A DNA stretch of 64,000 nucleotides from NCBI GenBank assembly GCA_963840545.1, contig CAWIZE010000010.1, forward strand, positions 372,001-436,000. The letters run 5' to 3'. The notes under the pieces were generated by a model. The model was not told where the DNA came from and did not search any database. It worked only from the letters and a program-made list of their open reading frames with translations. Of this stretch, positions 24,303 through 33,638 are shown one piece after another. Both the position numbers and the translations under genes were made by a program. Source of the DNA: JAKAWQ01 sp963840545 (GTDB lineage Bacteria; Pseudomonadota; Alphaproteobacteria; Acetobacterales; Acetobacteraceae). Each line of letters opens with the position of its first letter. Positions within the stretch are counted from its first letter, which is position 1.

Positions 24303-26936
24303 ATGGGTGAACTGATACGTCGCGAAGCGGCATCCGCGCCGCTGCCGTTCAGCGGCGAGCGGTTGACCGCGGCCGTCGCGGGTCATCAGGTCGAGATCGA
24401 GCATTATCATCGGTACCTGCTCGCGCGCGATTTCTGCCGCGACCGGGACGTTTTGGACGTCGCCTCCGGCGAGGGCTATGGGACGGCGCTGCTGGCGCAG
24501 GTGGCACGCTCCGCCGTCGGGGTTGAAATCGATCCCGCGGTGGTGGCGGCGGCACGGGCAGAGTTCGCGAGGCCGAACCTCCGCTATGAGCAGGGGGACG
24601 CGCGGGCGCTGCCGCTTCCTGATGCCAGCGTCGATGTCGTCGTGTCCTTCGAGACGCTGGAGCATATCCTCGAGCAGGACGTCTTCATCGGCGAGCTGCG
24701 CCGCGTGCTTCGGCCCGGCGGGCTGCTGGTGATGAGCACGCCGGACCGGGATGTCTATTCCGCGGCCGGCATGCCGCCGAACCCCTATCATGTGCTCGAA
24801 CTAACGCGGGCCGAGTTCGAGGTGTTGCTGCGCCGGCACTTCGCGCACGCCGTATTCGCCATGCAACGCCCGCTGATCGGCTCGGTCGTCATAGGCGCGC
24901 ACGGGGCGGTAGCCTCGCGCTTCTTCGAAAGGCGCGGCGATACGCATATTGAGGCGGACGACCATCTGCCCCGTGCGCCCTACCTGCTTGGGCTGGCCTC
25001 GGACGGCGATCTGCAGCCGCTGCCTGTCAGCGTGTACATCCATCGCAGCGACCTCGACACCGATATGCGCGGCCGCGCGGATGCAGAAATGCGATTGGGC
25101 GCTGCTGAGGCCGCGAGGGCCGATGCGGAGGCGCGGGCCGAAGCGGCGAGGTCCGCTGTCGACGCGGAGAAGTCAGGGGGCGAAGCCGCGCGGGCCGAAG
25201 CCAAGGCGCAGGCCGAGACCGCGAGGGCCGAGGCGGAGCGGTCCGCCGCGGAGGCCGGCCATCGACTGAGCGCCGCGCAGGAGCAGGCGGCGGTGGCCAG
25301 GAATGAAGCGGCCGCTGCGCGGCAGGGCGCCCGCGCCGCCGCTGCCCGGGCAGAACGTGCGGAGCGGAGAATTGCGGAGTTGGAGCGGCAGGGGGCTTCC
25401 GTCGCCGCTGAGCATTCCGTCCGCGAGAGCGCCCATCAAGCGGCTATCGGCCGGAAGGAGGAAGAACTCGCGAGCGTCGCGGCAGGCGCTACGCATGCCG
25501 AGGAGAACCTGCAGGCAGTCTTTCGCTCGACCAGCTGGCGCATGACGGCGCCGCTCCGTCGTGCTGGGTCACGCAGCCCGACCCTCGCGCGCTACGCGCG
25601 GCGGGGTGTCAAGCTCGCCTGGTGGACACTCACGTTGCAGTTGCCCCGGAGGTATCGTGCGTGGCGGGGAGCAAGGGGCCCGGCTCCGCGATCTGCGGCG
25701 CCCGCGCGGCTCGGTGCGCCGGCGGAGGCTGCGCCACCCACTGGCGACGGTGGCCCGCCACCGCTGCGGGCGCCGATCACTCTGGCGTGTTCGGAAGCGC
25801 CTCTTGTGTCGGTGATCATTGCGCCGGTTGACGACGTCAATTCGACGTGGCGGTGCCTCGCCTCGATTGCCGCGCATCCGCCGCGCTCGCCCGTCGAGGT
25901 TATTGTTGTGAACGACGCCCGCCTGGGGCCGAACGATGTCAACGCGCTTGCGCGCGTCCAGGGCATTCGGCTCATCCGCAACGACGTTGCCGAAGGCCGT
26001 GTGCCCGGTCGCGTCTTGGCGGCGCGCATCGCCCGCGGCGAGTTTCTGCATTTTCTGGGCGATATGGCGGAAGTCGCGCCCGGAGCGCTCGACGCCCTGG
26101 TGGATCTTTTGGAGGCGCGCCCGAAAGCCGGCATGGCCGGCTCCAAGCTACTTGCCCCAAGGGGTCGTATGCGGCAAGCGGGCGGAATTGTTTGGGACGA
26201 CGCGTCGGGGACGGACTGCGGTCAAGGGGACGATCCCGGTCGGCCGGAGCACAACTACGTTCGCGAGGTTGATTATTGCTCCTGCGTCTCCATCATGGTT
26301 CGACGGTCGGTGTTCGAGTCCGTGGACGGGTTCGACGACGGCTTGTCGCCGGGGTTCCTTCAAGACGCCGACCTCGCCTTCCGCGTCCGCGCGAAAGGGT
26401 TGAGTGTCCTTTTCGAACCCCTGTCTGTCGTGATCTGCCATGAGGACTTCTTCAGCCGCCCCGGCGCGACGAGAGATCTGGGTGTTGACCAGCCGGGGGA
26501 TGCCGCACGCTTTTTGGATCGCTGGAGCAACGTCCTGTCAAGGGAGCACTTTGCGCCCCATGAACACGAACTGCGCGCGCGCGACCGCGGCTGGGATCGC
26601 AAGGTCATTCTCATTGTCGATCACATGGTGCCGGAGCCGGATCGAGATGCCGGATCACGGAGCTCTATGGGGATCCTGCGCAGCCTCGTAGATGCAGGAT
26701 GGGTCGTGAAGCTCTGGCCCTATAATCGTGCCTACAACCCGAGCTACACACCGCCGCTCGAGGCTCTCGGGGTCGAGGTGCTCGACCAACGTTGGCCGGG
26801 CGATCTCGGGACGTGGATGCGCGGACACGGCGGTGAGCTCGATCACGTCATGCTGATGCGGCCAGAGATTGCCGAGGCGGTTTTGCCGGAGGTGACCCGA
26901 GGGTACAGCCGCAGTCCTGAGCTACTATGGCGTTGA
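24303..26936 (+). CDS. Methyltransferase - coiled coil - GT2 fusion, 5' part of a broken megagene
   Basis: An 877-residue chain. Residues 1-245 are a class I SAM methyltransferase (DVLDVASGEGYGTALL, then VVVSFETLEHILEQDVFIGE). Residues about 250-405 are an Ala/Glu/Arg coiled coil, followed by RSTSWRMTAPLR. Residues about 498-755 are a GT2 domain (PLVSVIIAPVDDVNSTWRCL, FLQDADLAFRVRAKG). From about 766 the sequence begins a GT4 module (KVILIVDHMVPEPDRDAGSR). The frame is lost at the CC of 26909-26910; removing one C there continues smoothly as SAVLSYYGVDLHFARM into the next reading frame. The intact product would run to 28620, about 1438 residues. Confidence 0.85.
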   Translation: MGELIRREAASAPLPFSGERLTAAVAGHQVEIEHYHRYLLARDFCRDRDVLDVASGEGYGTALLAQVARSAVGVEIDPAVVAAARAEFARPNLRYEQGDARALPLPDASVDVVVSFETLEHILEQDVFIGELRRVLRPGGLLVMSTPDRDVYSAAGMPPNPYHVLELTRAEFEVLLRRHFAHAVFAMQRPLIGSVVIGAHGAVASRFFERRGDTHIEADDHLPRAPYLLGLASDGDLQPLPVSVYIHRSDLDTDMRGRADAEMRLGAAEAARADAEARAEAARSAVDAEKSGGEAARAEAKAQAETARAEAERSAAEAGHRLSAAQEQAAVARNEAAAARQGARAAAARAERAERRIAELERQGASVAAEHSVRESAHQAAIGRKEEELASVAAGATHAEENLQAVFRSTSWRMTAPLRRAGSRSPTLARYARRGVKLAWWTLTLQLPRRYRAWRGARGPAPRSAAPARLGAPAEAAPPTGDGGPPPLRAPITLACSEAPLVSVIIAPVDDVNSTWRCLASIAAHPPRSPVEVIVVNDARLGPNDVNALARVQGIRLIRNDVAEGRVPGRVLAARIARGEFLHFLGDMAEVAPGALDALVDLLEARPKAGMAGSKLLAPRGRMRQAGGIVWDDASGTDCGQGDDPGRPEHNYVREVDYCSCVSIMVRRSVFESVDGFDDGLSPGFLQDADLAFRVRAKGLSVLFEPLSVVICHEDFFSRPGATRDLGVDQPGDAARFLDRWSNVLSREHFAPHEHELRARDRGWDRKVILIVDHMVPEPDRDAGSRSSMGILRSLVDAGWVVKLWPYNRAYNPSYTPPLEALGVEVLDQRWPGDLGTWMRGHGGELDHVMLMRPEIAEAVLPEVTRGYSRSPELLWR

Positions 26937-26952
26937 CCTCCATTTCGCGCGA

Positions 26953-28620
26953 ATGAACCGCCAGTATGGACTGACCGGCGATGCCGTACTGCTGCAACAA
27001 GCCACCCTTATGGAGCGCATGGAGCGGCGTGTCTGGCGGCATTTCCACGTCGTGATCTACCCGTCGGAAGAGGAGGCAAGCGCCGTTCGCGCACTCTCAC
27101 CGCAGGCCGTGGTTCGCGCCATCGTGCCGTTCTGCTTCGACACACTACCGGCGCGTACCCGGCCGCCAAAGAATCGCACCTTGCTATTCGTCGGGGGATT
27201 CTCGCACGCTCCCAACGTCGATGCAGCGCGCTATTTTGTCCAGGAGGTGCTCCCGCTGCTCCGGAAGGACATACCCGACGTCCAGCTCATTCTCGCGGGC
27301 TCCAACCCCACGAATGCGGTGCGGGAGCTGGCTGGCCCCGCGATTCATGTGACCGGCTATGTCCCTGATGAGGAACTCCAGCGGCTCTACGATACCTGCC
27401 GGGCGTCCGTGGTACCGTTGCGCTTCGGCGCTGGTGTCAAAGGCAAAGTGGTCGAGGCCCTCAGTCACGGGCTGCCCCTGGTGACCACATCCATCGGCGC
27501 ACAAGGGATTGAGGGACTAGAGACAGTAATCCCTATCTGCGACGGGACCTCCGAATTCGTCACCGCGCTCAAACTGTTGCTCACCGACGAAGCAGCGTGG
27601 ATCGACCGCTCTAACGCGCAAGCTGACTTTGCGCGCTGGCGCTTCTCACCCTCGGCGATGCGTTCCTCGATCGAGATCGCGTTGCAAGCGGGAGAAGCCG
27701 CCTGGAGGTCGGAGTTGGTGACCCGCGGAGGTGCGGGGCTCGGTGGACCCGAGCGGCCGCCCCAGCTCTCCACCACCAGGATTGCGACGTTCGCCGATTA
27801 CGAGCGGCACGCGGCCGCAATGCAAGATGTCTATCGAGAACGGCAAGAGCTCGAACTTGGTCTCGTCAGCGGGCAGGAATTCGAGATTTCGGGATTTTGT
27901 GTCGTCTGTGGGACTCCCAGCACCTTTCACGTCGATTTCGAGTATGCACACGTGCTCGAGGGCGGCCGAAAGGCGCCGAACTGGCGCGAACGCCTTAGCT
28001 GTCGCCGGTGTACGCTCAACAGTCGATCGCGTGCAGCGTTCCATTTCTTAAACGCTAAACTTGGCTTGACCAGGGCCAGCCACATCTATTTGACCGAGCA
28101 GGTTACGCCCTTCTTCCGGAATACCAGTCGGCTCTACCCGAACAGCGCCGGAAGTGAGTACCTGCAAAACAAGCTGCCGCTCGGCTGTCGAGACGAGCAC
28201 GGCATACGGAACGAAGACATAACGTGCCTCACATTCCCCGACGAAATGTTCGATGCAATTCTTACCTTTGATGTGCTCGAGCATGTGCCTGATTATGACC
28301 AAGCGTTGCGCGAGTGTTGGCGCTGCCTCAAACAGGGCGGAACCCTTCTCCTCAGTGTTCCGTTCGACCTAAGGTCGTCTAAAAACTCTCTTCGGGCGCG
28401 CCGTTTGCCTGACGACCAGATCGAGCATCTGCTGGCCCCCGAGTACCACGGTGACCCAATTGGGTCCGGCGGAATCCTCTGCTATCACGACTTCGGATGG
28501 GAGCTTCTAGATAACCTTCGGTCCCGCGGCTTCCAAGACGCCGCTGGCTACTTCTTCTGGTCTCGGGAACTAGCCTATCTCGGAATCGAGCAATTCCTTT
28601 TTGTCGCCCGCAAGATATGA
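26953..28620 (+). CDS. GT4 - zinc-ribbon methyltransferase, 3' part of the broken megagene
   Basis: A 555-residue frame that continues the preceding gene after a one-base insertion. Residues 1-260 complete a GT4 domain (RTLLFVGGFSHAPNVDAARY, VPLRFGAGVKGKVVEALSHG with the donor-binding acid). Residues about 310-355 hold two Cys pairs, CVVCG and CRRC, which look like a zinc ribbon. A class I methyltransferase follows (FDAILTFDVLEHVPDYDQAL near residue 435). Homologous chains usually read straight through from the preceding module, so its own start at 26953 may be artificial. Base composition is visibly less GC-rich than in the 5' half. Confidence 0.8.
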   Translation: MNRQYGLTGDAVLLQQATLMERMERRVWRHFHVVIYPSEEEASAVRALSPQAVVRAIVPFCFDTLPARTRPPKNRTLLFVGGFSHAPNVDAARYFVQEVLPLLRKDIPDVQLILAGSNPTNAVRELAGPAIHVTGYVPDEELQRLYDTCRASVVPLRFGAGVKGKVVEALSHGLPLVTTSIGAQGIEGLETVIPICDGTSEFVTALKLLLTDEAAWIDRSNAQADFARWRFSPSAMRSSIEIALQAGEAAWRSELVTRGGAGLGGPERPPQLSTTRIATFADYERHAAAMQDVYRERQELELGLVSGQEFEISGFCVVCGTPSTFHVDFEYAHVLEGGRKAPNWRERLSCRRCTLNSRSRAAFHFLNAKLGLTRASHIYLTEQVTPFFRNTSRLYPNSAGSEYLQNKLPLGCRDEHGIRNEDITCLTFPDEMFDAILTFDVLEHVPDYDQALRECWRCLKQGGTLLLSVPFDLRSSKNSLRARRLPDDQIEHLLAPEYHGDPIGSGGILCYHDFGWELLDNLRSRGFQDAAGYFFWSRELAYLGIEQFLFVARKI

Positions 28621-28648
28621 CGTTTGCGGAAACGGTGGCACGCCTCCA

Positions 28649-29578
28649 ATGATCGACCCACTGTTGTCGCATCGCATTTCGGTGGTCGTTCCGTCGTACA
28701 ACCACGAACGATACATCGAAACGGCGTTGCAGAGCATCCTTTCTCAATCTATCGGCGTGCATGAGATCATCGTCGTCAACGACGGCTCGTCCGACGGCTC
28801 GCTCGGGGTCGTGGCTGGCGTCGCCGCGCGTCATCTTCAGGTTGTGTTTTGGTCGAAGCCGAATGGCGGCGCCCACAGCGCTATCAATGCCGGGATACAC
28901 AGGGCGACGGGCGATCTGGTCGCTATTCTTAACTCCGATGACGTGTACCATCCCGAGCGGCTCTCGGTCGCGTTGCGAGAATTCAGGGATAACCCTGGTC
29001 TTGATGCGGTAATGACGGGCCTAGACTTCATCGACACTGATGGGCGTGGGATCGCAAATCGGTGGTACGAGGACGCCATGGCGTTCCATCGTGACACGAA
29101 TGATTTTGCGTTAACGCTTGTCAACGGCAACATCTTTATGACCACTTCGAATGTCGTCGCAAGGCGCGGGCTATTCAATGAAATTGGCGGCTTTAGTCCT
29201 TTGCGCTATGCGCACGACCTCGACTTCTTTTTGCGCCTGGTCGCCAAGGGCCGGAATTTCCGACTGCTCGATCGCCGGTTGCTTGCCTATCGCATACATG
29301 CTGCGAATACCATTGCGGAGGGCCCGCTTAAGGTGAAGATCGAGTGGGCCGCGGCGACGGCGTTTTTCCTGACCTGTCTCTGGGATCGGCGCGACCGCGG
29401 CCTGATGAACTGGCACCAAGCAGCCAACCTGACCGCGTTGCTCGACCGCCATACCCTGACAAGGCCGGTACAGCTTTGCATGGCCTATTTTCGACAGAAC
29501 CCGACCGACACAATGGAACTCAACCCATTCCACGAAGACGTGGCATTTCGCTCCTTTATTGCCCAAAGCCTGCAATGA
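28649..29578 (+). CDS. GT2-family glycosyltransferase
   Basis: A 309-residue GT-A glycosyltransferase that would add one sugar to a lipid-linked or growing surface glycan. Marks are ISVVVPSYNHERYIETALQS, EIIVVNDGSSDGS, the metal-binding LVAILNSDDVYHPERL, and RYAHDLDFFLRLVAKG. The ATG at 28649 begins MIDPLLSHRI directly ahead of the fold. It starts 29 bp after the preceding gene and its stop overlaps the start of the next gene by ATGA, so it belongs to the same operon. A/T content is higher than in the core genes. Confidence 0.88.
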   Translation: MIDPLLSHRISVVVPSYNHERYIETALQSILSQSIGVHEIIVVNDGSSDGSLGVVAGVAARHLQVVFWSKPNGGAHSAINAGIHRATGDLVAILNSDDVYHPERLSVALREFRDNPGLDAVMTGLDFIDTDGRGIANRWYEDAMAFHRDTNDFALTLVNGNIFMTTSNVVARRGLFNEIGGFSPLRYAHDLDFFLRLVAKGRNFRLLDRRLLAYRIHAANTIAEGPLKVKIEWAAATAFFLTCLWDRRDRGLMNWHQAANLTALLDRHTLTRPVQLCMAYFRQNPTDTMELNPFHEDVAFRSFIAQSLQ

Positions 29579-30882
29579 AAATCCTATTCCTCAGTAATCT
29601 TTATCCGCCCAACGCTGTCGGTGGCTACGAGCGGCTTTGCCATGAAGTCGCGTCCGCTTTCGCCGAGAAGGGGCACGACGTTTTCGGTACTGACAAGCAA
29701 CTACGGCGGCCGGTCAGAGACATACCCGGGCCAGATTGTCCTTCGGTCCCTGCGGCTGCTGGTAAACGCAGCAAACATCTACGCACCCCCAACGATGAGC
29801 GCGGAAGAGAGTGAGGAGATTAACTCCCACAACAAGGGGGAGCTTGGGCGGGTGCTGATGGACGAGAAGCCAGAACATTGTATTCGCGTGGAATCTTTTT
29901 TTCTTGGATCGCTCGTTCCTGGAGGACCTCAATTGCGTCTCCTGTGACGTCGTCTTTATGCTCACCGACAATTGGCTCGTTGCTGCGCTGGATGGCGAGT
30001 TCATTGGCCGCTTTTTCAGGGAGCACGTCTTTGGCGATTTGCGCTTCAAGGCGGGCGTGCATGGCGGCAGATCGGCAGCACTTCGTTGGATCCGCGTGGT
30101 TTTTGGCGGCGATACAAAATCGGCCGCCAGATTCCCAATCCCGGGCAGAGCGCTCTTTGGGGCTCACTTCGTACGCTCGCTTTACTCGGCGGCTGGAATC
30201 TCCTTCGCATCCAGCACGGTTATCCACCATGGTGTAAAAATTCGCAAGCAAGCCAGCAGTGCGTTTGTGAGCCGAAGACATCTCTGTGATCCCTCGGAGG
30301 TTCGGCTCCTATTTGCGGGGCGCGTTGTTGACCTGAAGGGCGTGCATACGGTCGTTGAGGCTCTGCCTCTCCTCCGAGAGAGACTTGGCTCTACTCGGGT
30401 GAGGCTTACCGTCGTCGGTGAGGCAGGCGACGCGCAGTACCCTACGACGACTTACAGACCTAATCGAGGCGACTTGTAGTGGAGACGTCGTGCAGTTTGC
30501 CCCACCCGTTGAGGAATGCGAGCTCTTTTCCCTTTTTCAGAGGCATGACATCTATGTTTTCCCTTCGCTTTATGAGCCGTTTTCGTTGACGCTGATTCAC
30601 GCCCTCGCCGCGGGGATCCCGACCGTCGCGTCCGATGCAGGGGGGAATACAGAGATCGTTCGACATCGGCGGACTGGCATGCTGTTCCCCAAGGGCAATT
30701 CCGCAGCTCTTGTTCACGAGGTGGAGGCGCTGCTGCGCAATGGGGATTTGCGTCAGTCGGTATCGAATGCTGCGCGCAAGGTAGCCAGCAAGTTTACGTT
30801 CGTGCGGATGATTGACGGCATCGAGCGCTGCCTTGAGCAGGCTGCGCTCCGTCGCGATCCATTGCCGCCTCGCCTAGGATAG
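29575..30882 (+). pseudogene. GT4-family glycosyltransferase with three frameshifts
   Basis: The gene starts with an ATGA overlap (MKILFLSNLYPPNAVGGYER) and ends with a typical GT4 C-terminal domain (FPSLYEPFSLTLIHALAAGI). In between the frame changes three times, each by one extra base. The sites are the T4 run at 29681-29684 (GHDV then SVLTSNYGGR), the TT at 29878-29879 (restoring VFAWNLFFLDR), and the CCC at 30440-30442 (GDAQY then LRRLTDLIEA). Together they restore the original frame, giving about 435 residues. As written it cannot make a full protein. It could be a decayed gene or a cluster of base-calling errors in short homopolymers. Confidence 0.8.
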
Positions 30883-30918
30883 CTCTGACAACGAGATCAT
30901 GCGAAAGGGTACGGGGAA

Positions 30919-31875
30919 ATGAGCGGAAGCGGGTGCCCAGACTTCCTGGTGCTCGGTGGCGGCGGATTTATCGGGACGAATCTCTGCCGGAAGCTTGTCC
31001 GTACCGGGGCAAAGGTTCACGCGTTCGGCCGTTCAAGTCGCTTTTCGGAGGCGCTTCGAGGTGTTTCTTGGGTACAGGGCGATTTTTCCGATCGCTCGGC
31101 TGTAGCGCAAGCAGTGCAGGGACGGGACGTTGTTTTCCATGTCTTGGGAAGCAGTGTTCCCGAGAGTTCCAACGAGGCGCCGGCGGCGGACCTAGCTACA
31201 GGCACGCTGCAATCGCTTCATCTTTTGGACATGTGTCGTGCGGCAGGTGTCCGGAGGATCGTTTTTGCTTCGTCCGGGGGAACGGTTTATGGAATTCCTA
31301 CGCGGGTGCCCATCCCAGAGGACGCGCCAACGGACCCGATTTCTGCGTATGGCATCAGCAAGCTTGCGATGGAGAAGTACCTGGGACTTTACAATCATTT
31401 GTACGGTCTTGATTACCGTGTTCTGAGAATCGCCAATCCGTACGGCCCTTTTCAGACCGGGCGGCGGAAGCAGGGGATCGTAGGCGCATTGATCGAGAAG
31501 GCATTCAGTGGAAAGACTTTTGAAATCTGGGGAACGGGCGAGGTGGTTCGCGACTTCATTTACGTAGACGACGTCGTGGGCGCTTTGTTGGAAATGGCGG
31601 AGCATGAGGGACCGCACCGCGTGTTTAACGTCGGCTCCGGGATTGGGCGGTCGGTCAACGAGGTCGTTTCCGACGTCGAGCGGGTGTTGGACCGTGGAAA
31701 ATTGGCGGTTGCCTATAAACCAGGTCGGGCAGCGGACGTGCCCATGAATGTCCTTGACATTACGCTGATAAGGCGAGAGACCGCGTGGTCGCCGCGGACA
31801 GACTGGTTCGACGGACTTCGGGCTACCGCGGCTTGGATCGCGGACCCGGCCGTTGCCCTGAGGACCTTAGTTTGA
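30919..31875 (+). CDS. NAD-dependent epimerase/dehydratase (extended SDR)
   Basis: A 318-residue sugar-nucleotide enzyme, probably a 4-epimerase or dehydratase on a UDP- or dTDP-hexose. It has the nucleotide-binding LVLGGGGFIGTNLC, FASSGGTVYG, and the catalytic Tyr/Lys in SAYGISKLAMEKYLG, then RIANPYGPFQTG and VVRDFIYVDDVVGAL. GGGGF replaces the usual TGGAGF, keeping the needed glycines. A GGGGAA site precedes the ATG. It is the last intact gene before the IS3 insertion and shares the lower GC content of its neighbours. The substrate cannot be read from sequence. Confidence 0.87.
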   Translation: MSGSGCPDFLVLGGGGFIGTNLCRKLVRTGAKVHAFGRSSRFSEALRGVSWVQGDFSDRSAVAQAVQGRDVVFHVLGSSVPESSNEAPAADLATGTLQSLHLLDMCRAAGVRRIVFASSGGTVYGIPTRVPIPEDAPTDPISAYGISKLAMEKYLGLYNHLYGLDYRVLRIANPYGPFQTGRRKQGIVGALIEKAFSGKTFEIWGTGEVVRDFIYVDDVVGALLEMAEHEGPHRVFNVGSGIGRSVNEVVSDVERVLDRGKLAVAYKPGRAADVPMNVLDITLIRRETAWSPRTDWFDGLRATAAWIADPAVALRTLV

Positions 31876-32098
31876 CCAGGGGCTGACCGGAACCTGAACG
31901 ATTACGACGCCTCGGTCAACGTGCCGGGGCCAGCCTAAAGCATCGATTCCCGATTCCAACGGAACCGGGGTGTCGGGGCCCATCAGAATGAAATTCACGC
32001 GATGGCTGCTGCAGAAAGCCGTTATGTTCGCTGCGAAGCCAGCGCCGATCTTATCGGTTGCGAGCTCGTTGAGTACTGGCCACCGCCGTTCATTATAG
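31867..32098 (-). pseudogene. C-terminal remnant of an unknown gene, cut by IS3
   Basis: The minus strand has an open frame ending at 31867 that reads RWPVLNELATDKIGAGFAAN, FILMGPDTPVPLESGIDALG and GVVIVQVPVSPW. This looks like the periplasmic tail of a polytopic surface-polysaccharide protein, although I cannot name the family. Its upstream end is cut by the IS at 32099. Beyond the element the frame rejoins for about 25 codons (GVPKVTPYNERRW across the junction) and then meets a stop near 33510. The gene was therefore probably already a fragment when the element arrived. Confidence 0.55.
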
Positions 32099-32137
32099 TG
32101 AACCGCCCCGGATTTGCCGGAAGCCGTTTGGTTTGAG

Positions 32138-33043
32138 TCACGCTGCCATGGCTGGCTCTTGTAGCATAGCGTAGTAGCGTTGTTCGGCTTCTGCCGGCGG
32201 GATATTGCCGATGGGCTCCAGCAGCCGGCGGTGGTTGAACCAGTCCACCCATTCCAGTGTGGCGAACTCGACGGCCTCGAACGACCGCCATGGCCCACGC
32301 CGATGGATGACCTCGGCCTTGTAGAGGCCGTTGATGGTCTCGGCGAGGGCGTTGTCGTAGCTGTCGCCGACGCTGCCCACGGACGGCTCGATACCGGCTT
32401 CGGCGAGACGCTCGGTGTATTTGATCGAGACGTATTGGCTACCCCGGTCGCTATGGTGCACCAGCCTCCCCTGACACCGCGGCCGCCGGTCATGTAGGGC
32501 CTGCTCGAGAGCATCGAGCACGAAGCTCGCATGTGCCGTTCGCGAAACACGCCAGCCGACGATGCGTCGGGCATAGGTATCGATGACAAAGGCGACATAG
32601 ACGAAGCCCGCCCAGGTCGCGACATAGGTGAAATCCGCGACCCAGAGCGCATTCGGCCGCGGGGCCTTGAACTGGCGGTTGACGTGGTCCAGCGGGCATG
32701 GTGCCGCCTTGTCGCCGATCGTGGTTCTCACCGGCTTGCCGCGGATAGCACCGTGCACACCCATGGCTTGCATCAGGCGCTCCACGGTGCAGCGGGCGAC
32801 TTCCTGGCCTTCGCGTTTCAGCTGCCGCCAAACCTTCCGCACGCCATAAACCTGGAAGTTCTCATCGAACACGCGCGCGATCTCCGGCTCCAGCCTGGCA
32901 TCGCGCTTGGCCCGTGCCGGTAGCCGCGACGGGTCGGCCCGCCTGGCAGCATGGACGTGATAGGTCGATGGGGCGATCGGCAGCACTTCGCAGATCGGCT
33001 CGACCCCATACGCCCCGCGGTGATCGTCGATGAACGCAATCAT
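32138..33043 (-). CDS. IS3-family transposase OrfB (DDE catalytic part)
   Basis: A 301-residue integrase-type transposase. The DDE triad is visible: Asp in WVADFTYVATWAGF, Asp in LVHHSDRGSQYVS, and Glu in SYDNALAETINGLYK, with the IS3 spacing of 35 residues between the last two. An HTH_21 region (YGVRKVWRQLKREG) precedes it. The start overlaps the orfA stop as ATGA. IS3 elements normally make an OrfAB fusion by -1 frameshifting in this overlap, here near the acaaaag sequence at the end of orfA. Confidence 0.93.
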   Translation of the reverse strand: MIAFIDDHRGAYGVEPICEVLPIAPSTYHVHAARRADPSRLPARAKRDARLEPEIARVFDENFQVYGVRKVWRQLKREGQEVARCTVERLMQAMGVHGAIRGKPVRTTIGDKAAPCPLDHVNRQFKAPRPNALWVADFTYVATWAGFVYVAFVIDTYARRIVGWRVSRTAHASFVLDALEQALHDRRPRCQGRLVHHSDRGSQYVSIKYTERLAEAGIEPSVGSVGDSYDNALAETINGLYKAEVIHRRGPWRSFEAVEFATLEWVDWFNHRRLLEPIGNIPPAEAEQRYYAMLQEPAMAA

Positions 33044-33369
33044 GGCTTTTGTCGGCGGTCGAGCTCCGCCTGGGCAAAATACGCCGATGCCTTGCGCAGG
33101 ATCTCATTGGCCTGCCGCAGTTCCCGGTTCTCCCGCTCCAGGGCCTTGAGCCTCGCGGCCATCTCCGTCGTCACCCCGGGCGCCCGTCCGCTGTCACGCT
33201 CCGCCTTCTTCAGCCACTCGTTCAGTGTCTGCCCGGTGCAGCCGACCTTGCCGGCAATCGAGGTGATCGTTGCCCAACGCGACGGGTGCTCCCGCTCGTG
33301 ATCCAGCACCATCCGAACCGCGCGATCACGCACCTCTGGCGAAAACTTGTTCATTGTCTTGCTTGTCAT
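33040..33369 (-). CDS. IS3-family transposase OrfA (helix-turn-helix)
   Basis: A 109-residue DNA-binding protein of the HTH_Tnp_1 type: FSPEVRDRAVRMVLDH, then the helix-turn-helix around ITSIAGKVGCTGQTLNEWLK. A leucine-zipper-like helix (LKALERENRELRQANEILRK) follows, used for dimerisation and fusion to OrfB. It binds the IS ends. The right inverted repeat lies about 25 bases upstream of its start, so its promoter overlaps the terminal repeat, as is usual. No lesion is seen. Confidence 0.93.
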   Translation of the reverse strand: MTSKTMNKFSPEVRDRAVRMVLDHEREHPSRWATITSIAGKVGCTGQTLNEWLKKAERDSGRAPGVTTEMAARLKALERENRELRQANEILRKASAYFAQAELDRRQKP

Positions 33370-33638
33370 CGCTCCACCTTCTCAGGAGTTGGAGCCTCCG
33401 GCGAACCCGGGGCGGTTCATAGGGGGTCACTTTAGGAACTCCTTTGGGGCGGGCCGCACGAATGAAGCACTGCACCGCCGATCGGTCCACTGGGCAACGT
33501 GCCGCTCAGACAGGACCGGGTTGGCGTGCGCGGGGGCACGGCCCCGCCGCGTCACGAACCAGGGTCTCGTCGTTCTCGTGGGTCATCGGTGGTCATGATC
33601 GGCATCTGGCCGCGCCTGCATAGGGCAGATCCGTCCGT

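Larger units (their letters stand above)
32099..33419 (-). mobile_element. IS3-family insertion sequence (1321 bp)
   Basis: The ends carry imperfect inverted repeats of about 28 bp: TGAACCGCCCCGG at the left (32099) and its complement CCGGGGCGGTTCA at the right (ending 33419). A 3-bp target duplication TAG flanks it at 32096-32098 and 33420-33422, as expected for IS3 elements. Inside are orfA and orfB on the minus strand. All parts look intact, so it may still be active. The 216 bp between its right end and the next gene stop (33639) show no clear gene. Confidence 0.95.

Noticed and set aside
33040..33043. Frame change between IS3 orfA and orfB counted as a lesion
   Set aside because: An orfA/orfB overlap with programmed -1 frameshifting is normal for IS3 elements.
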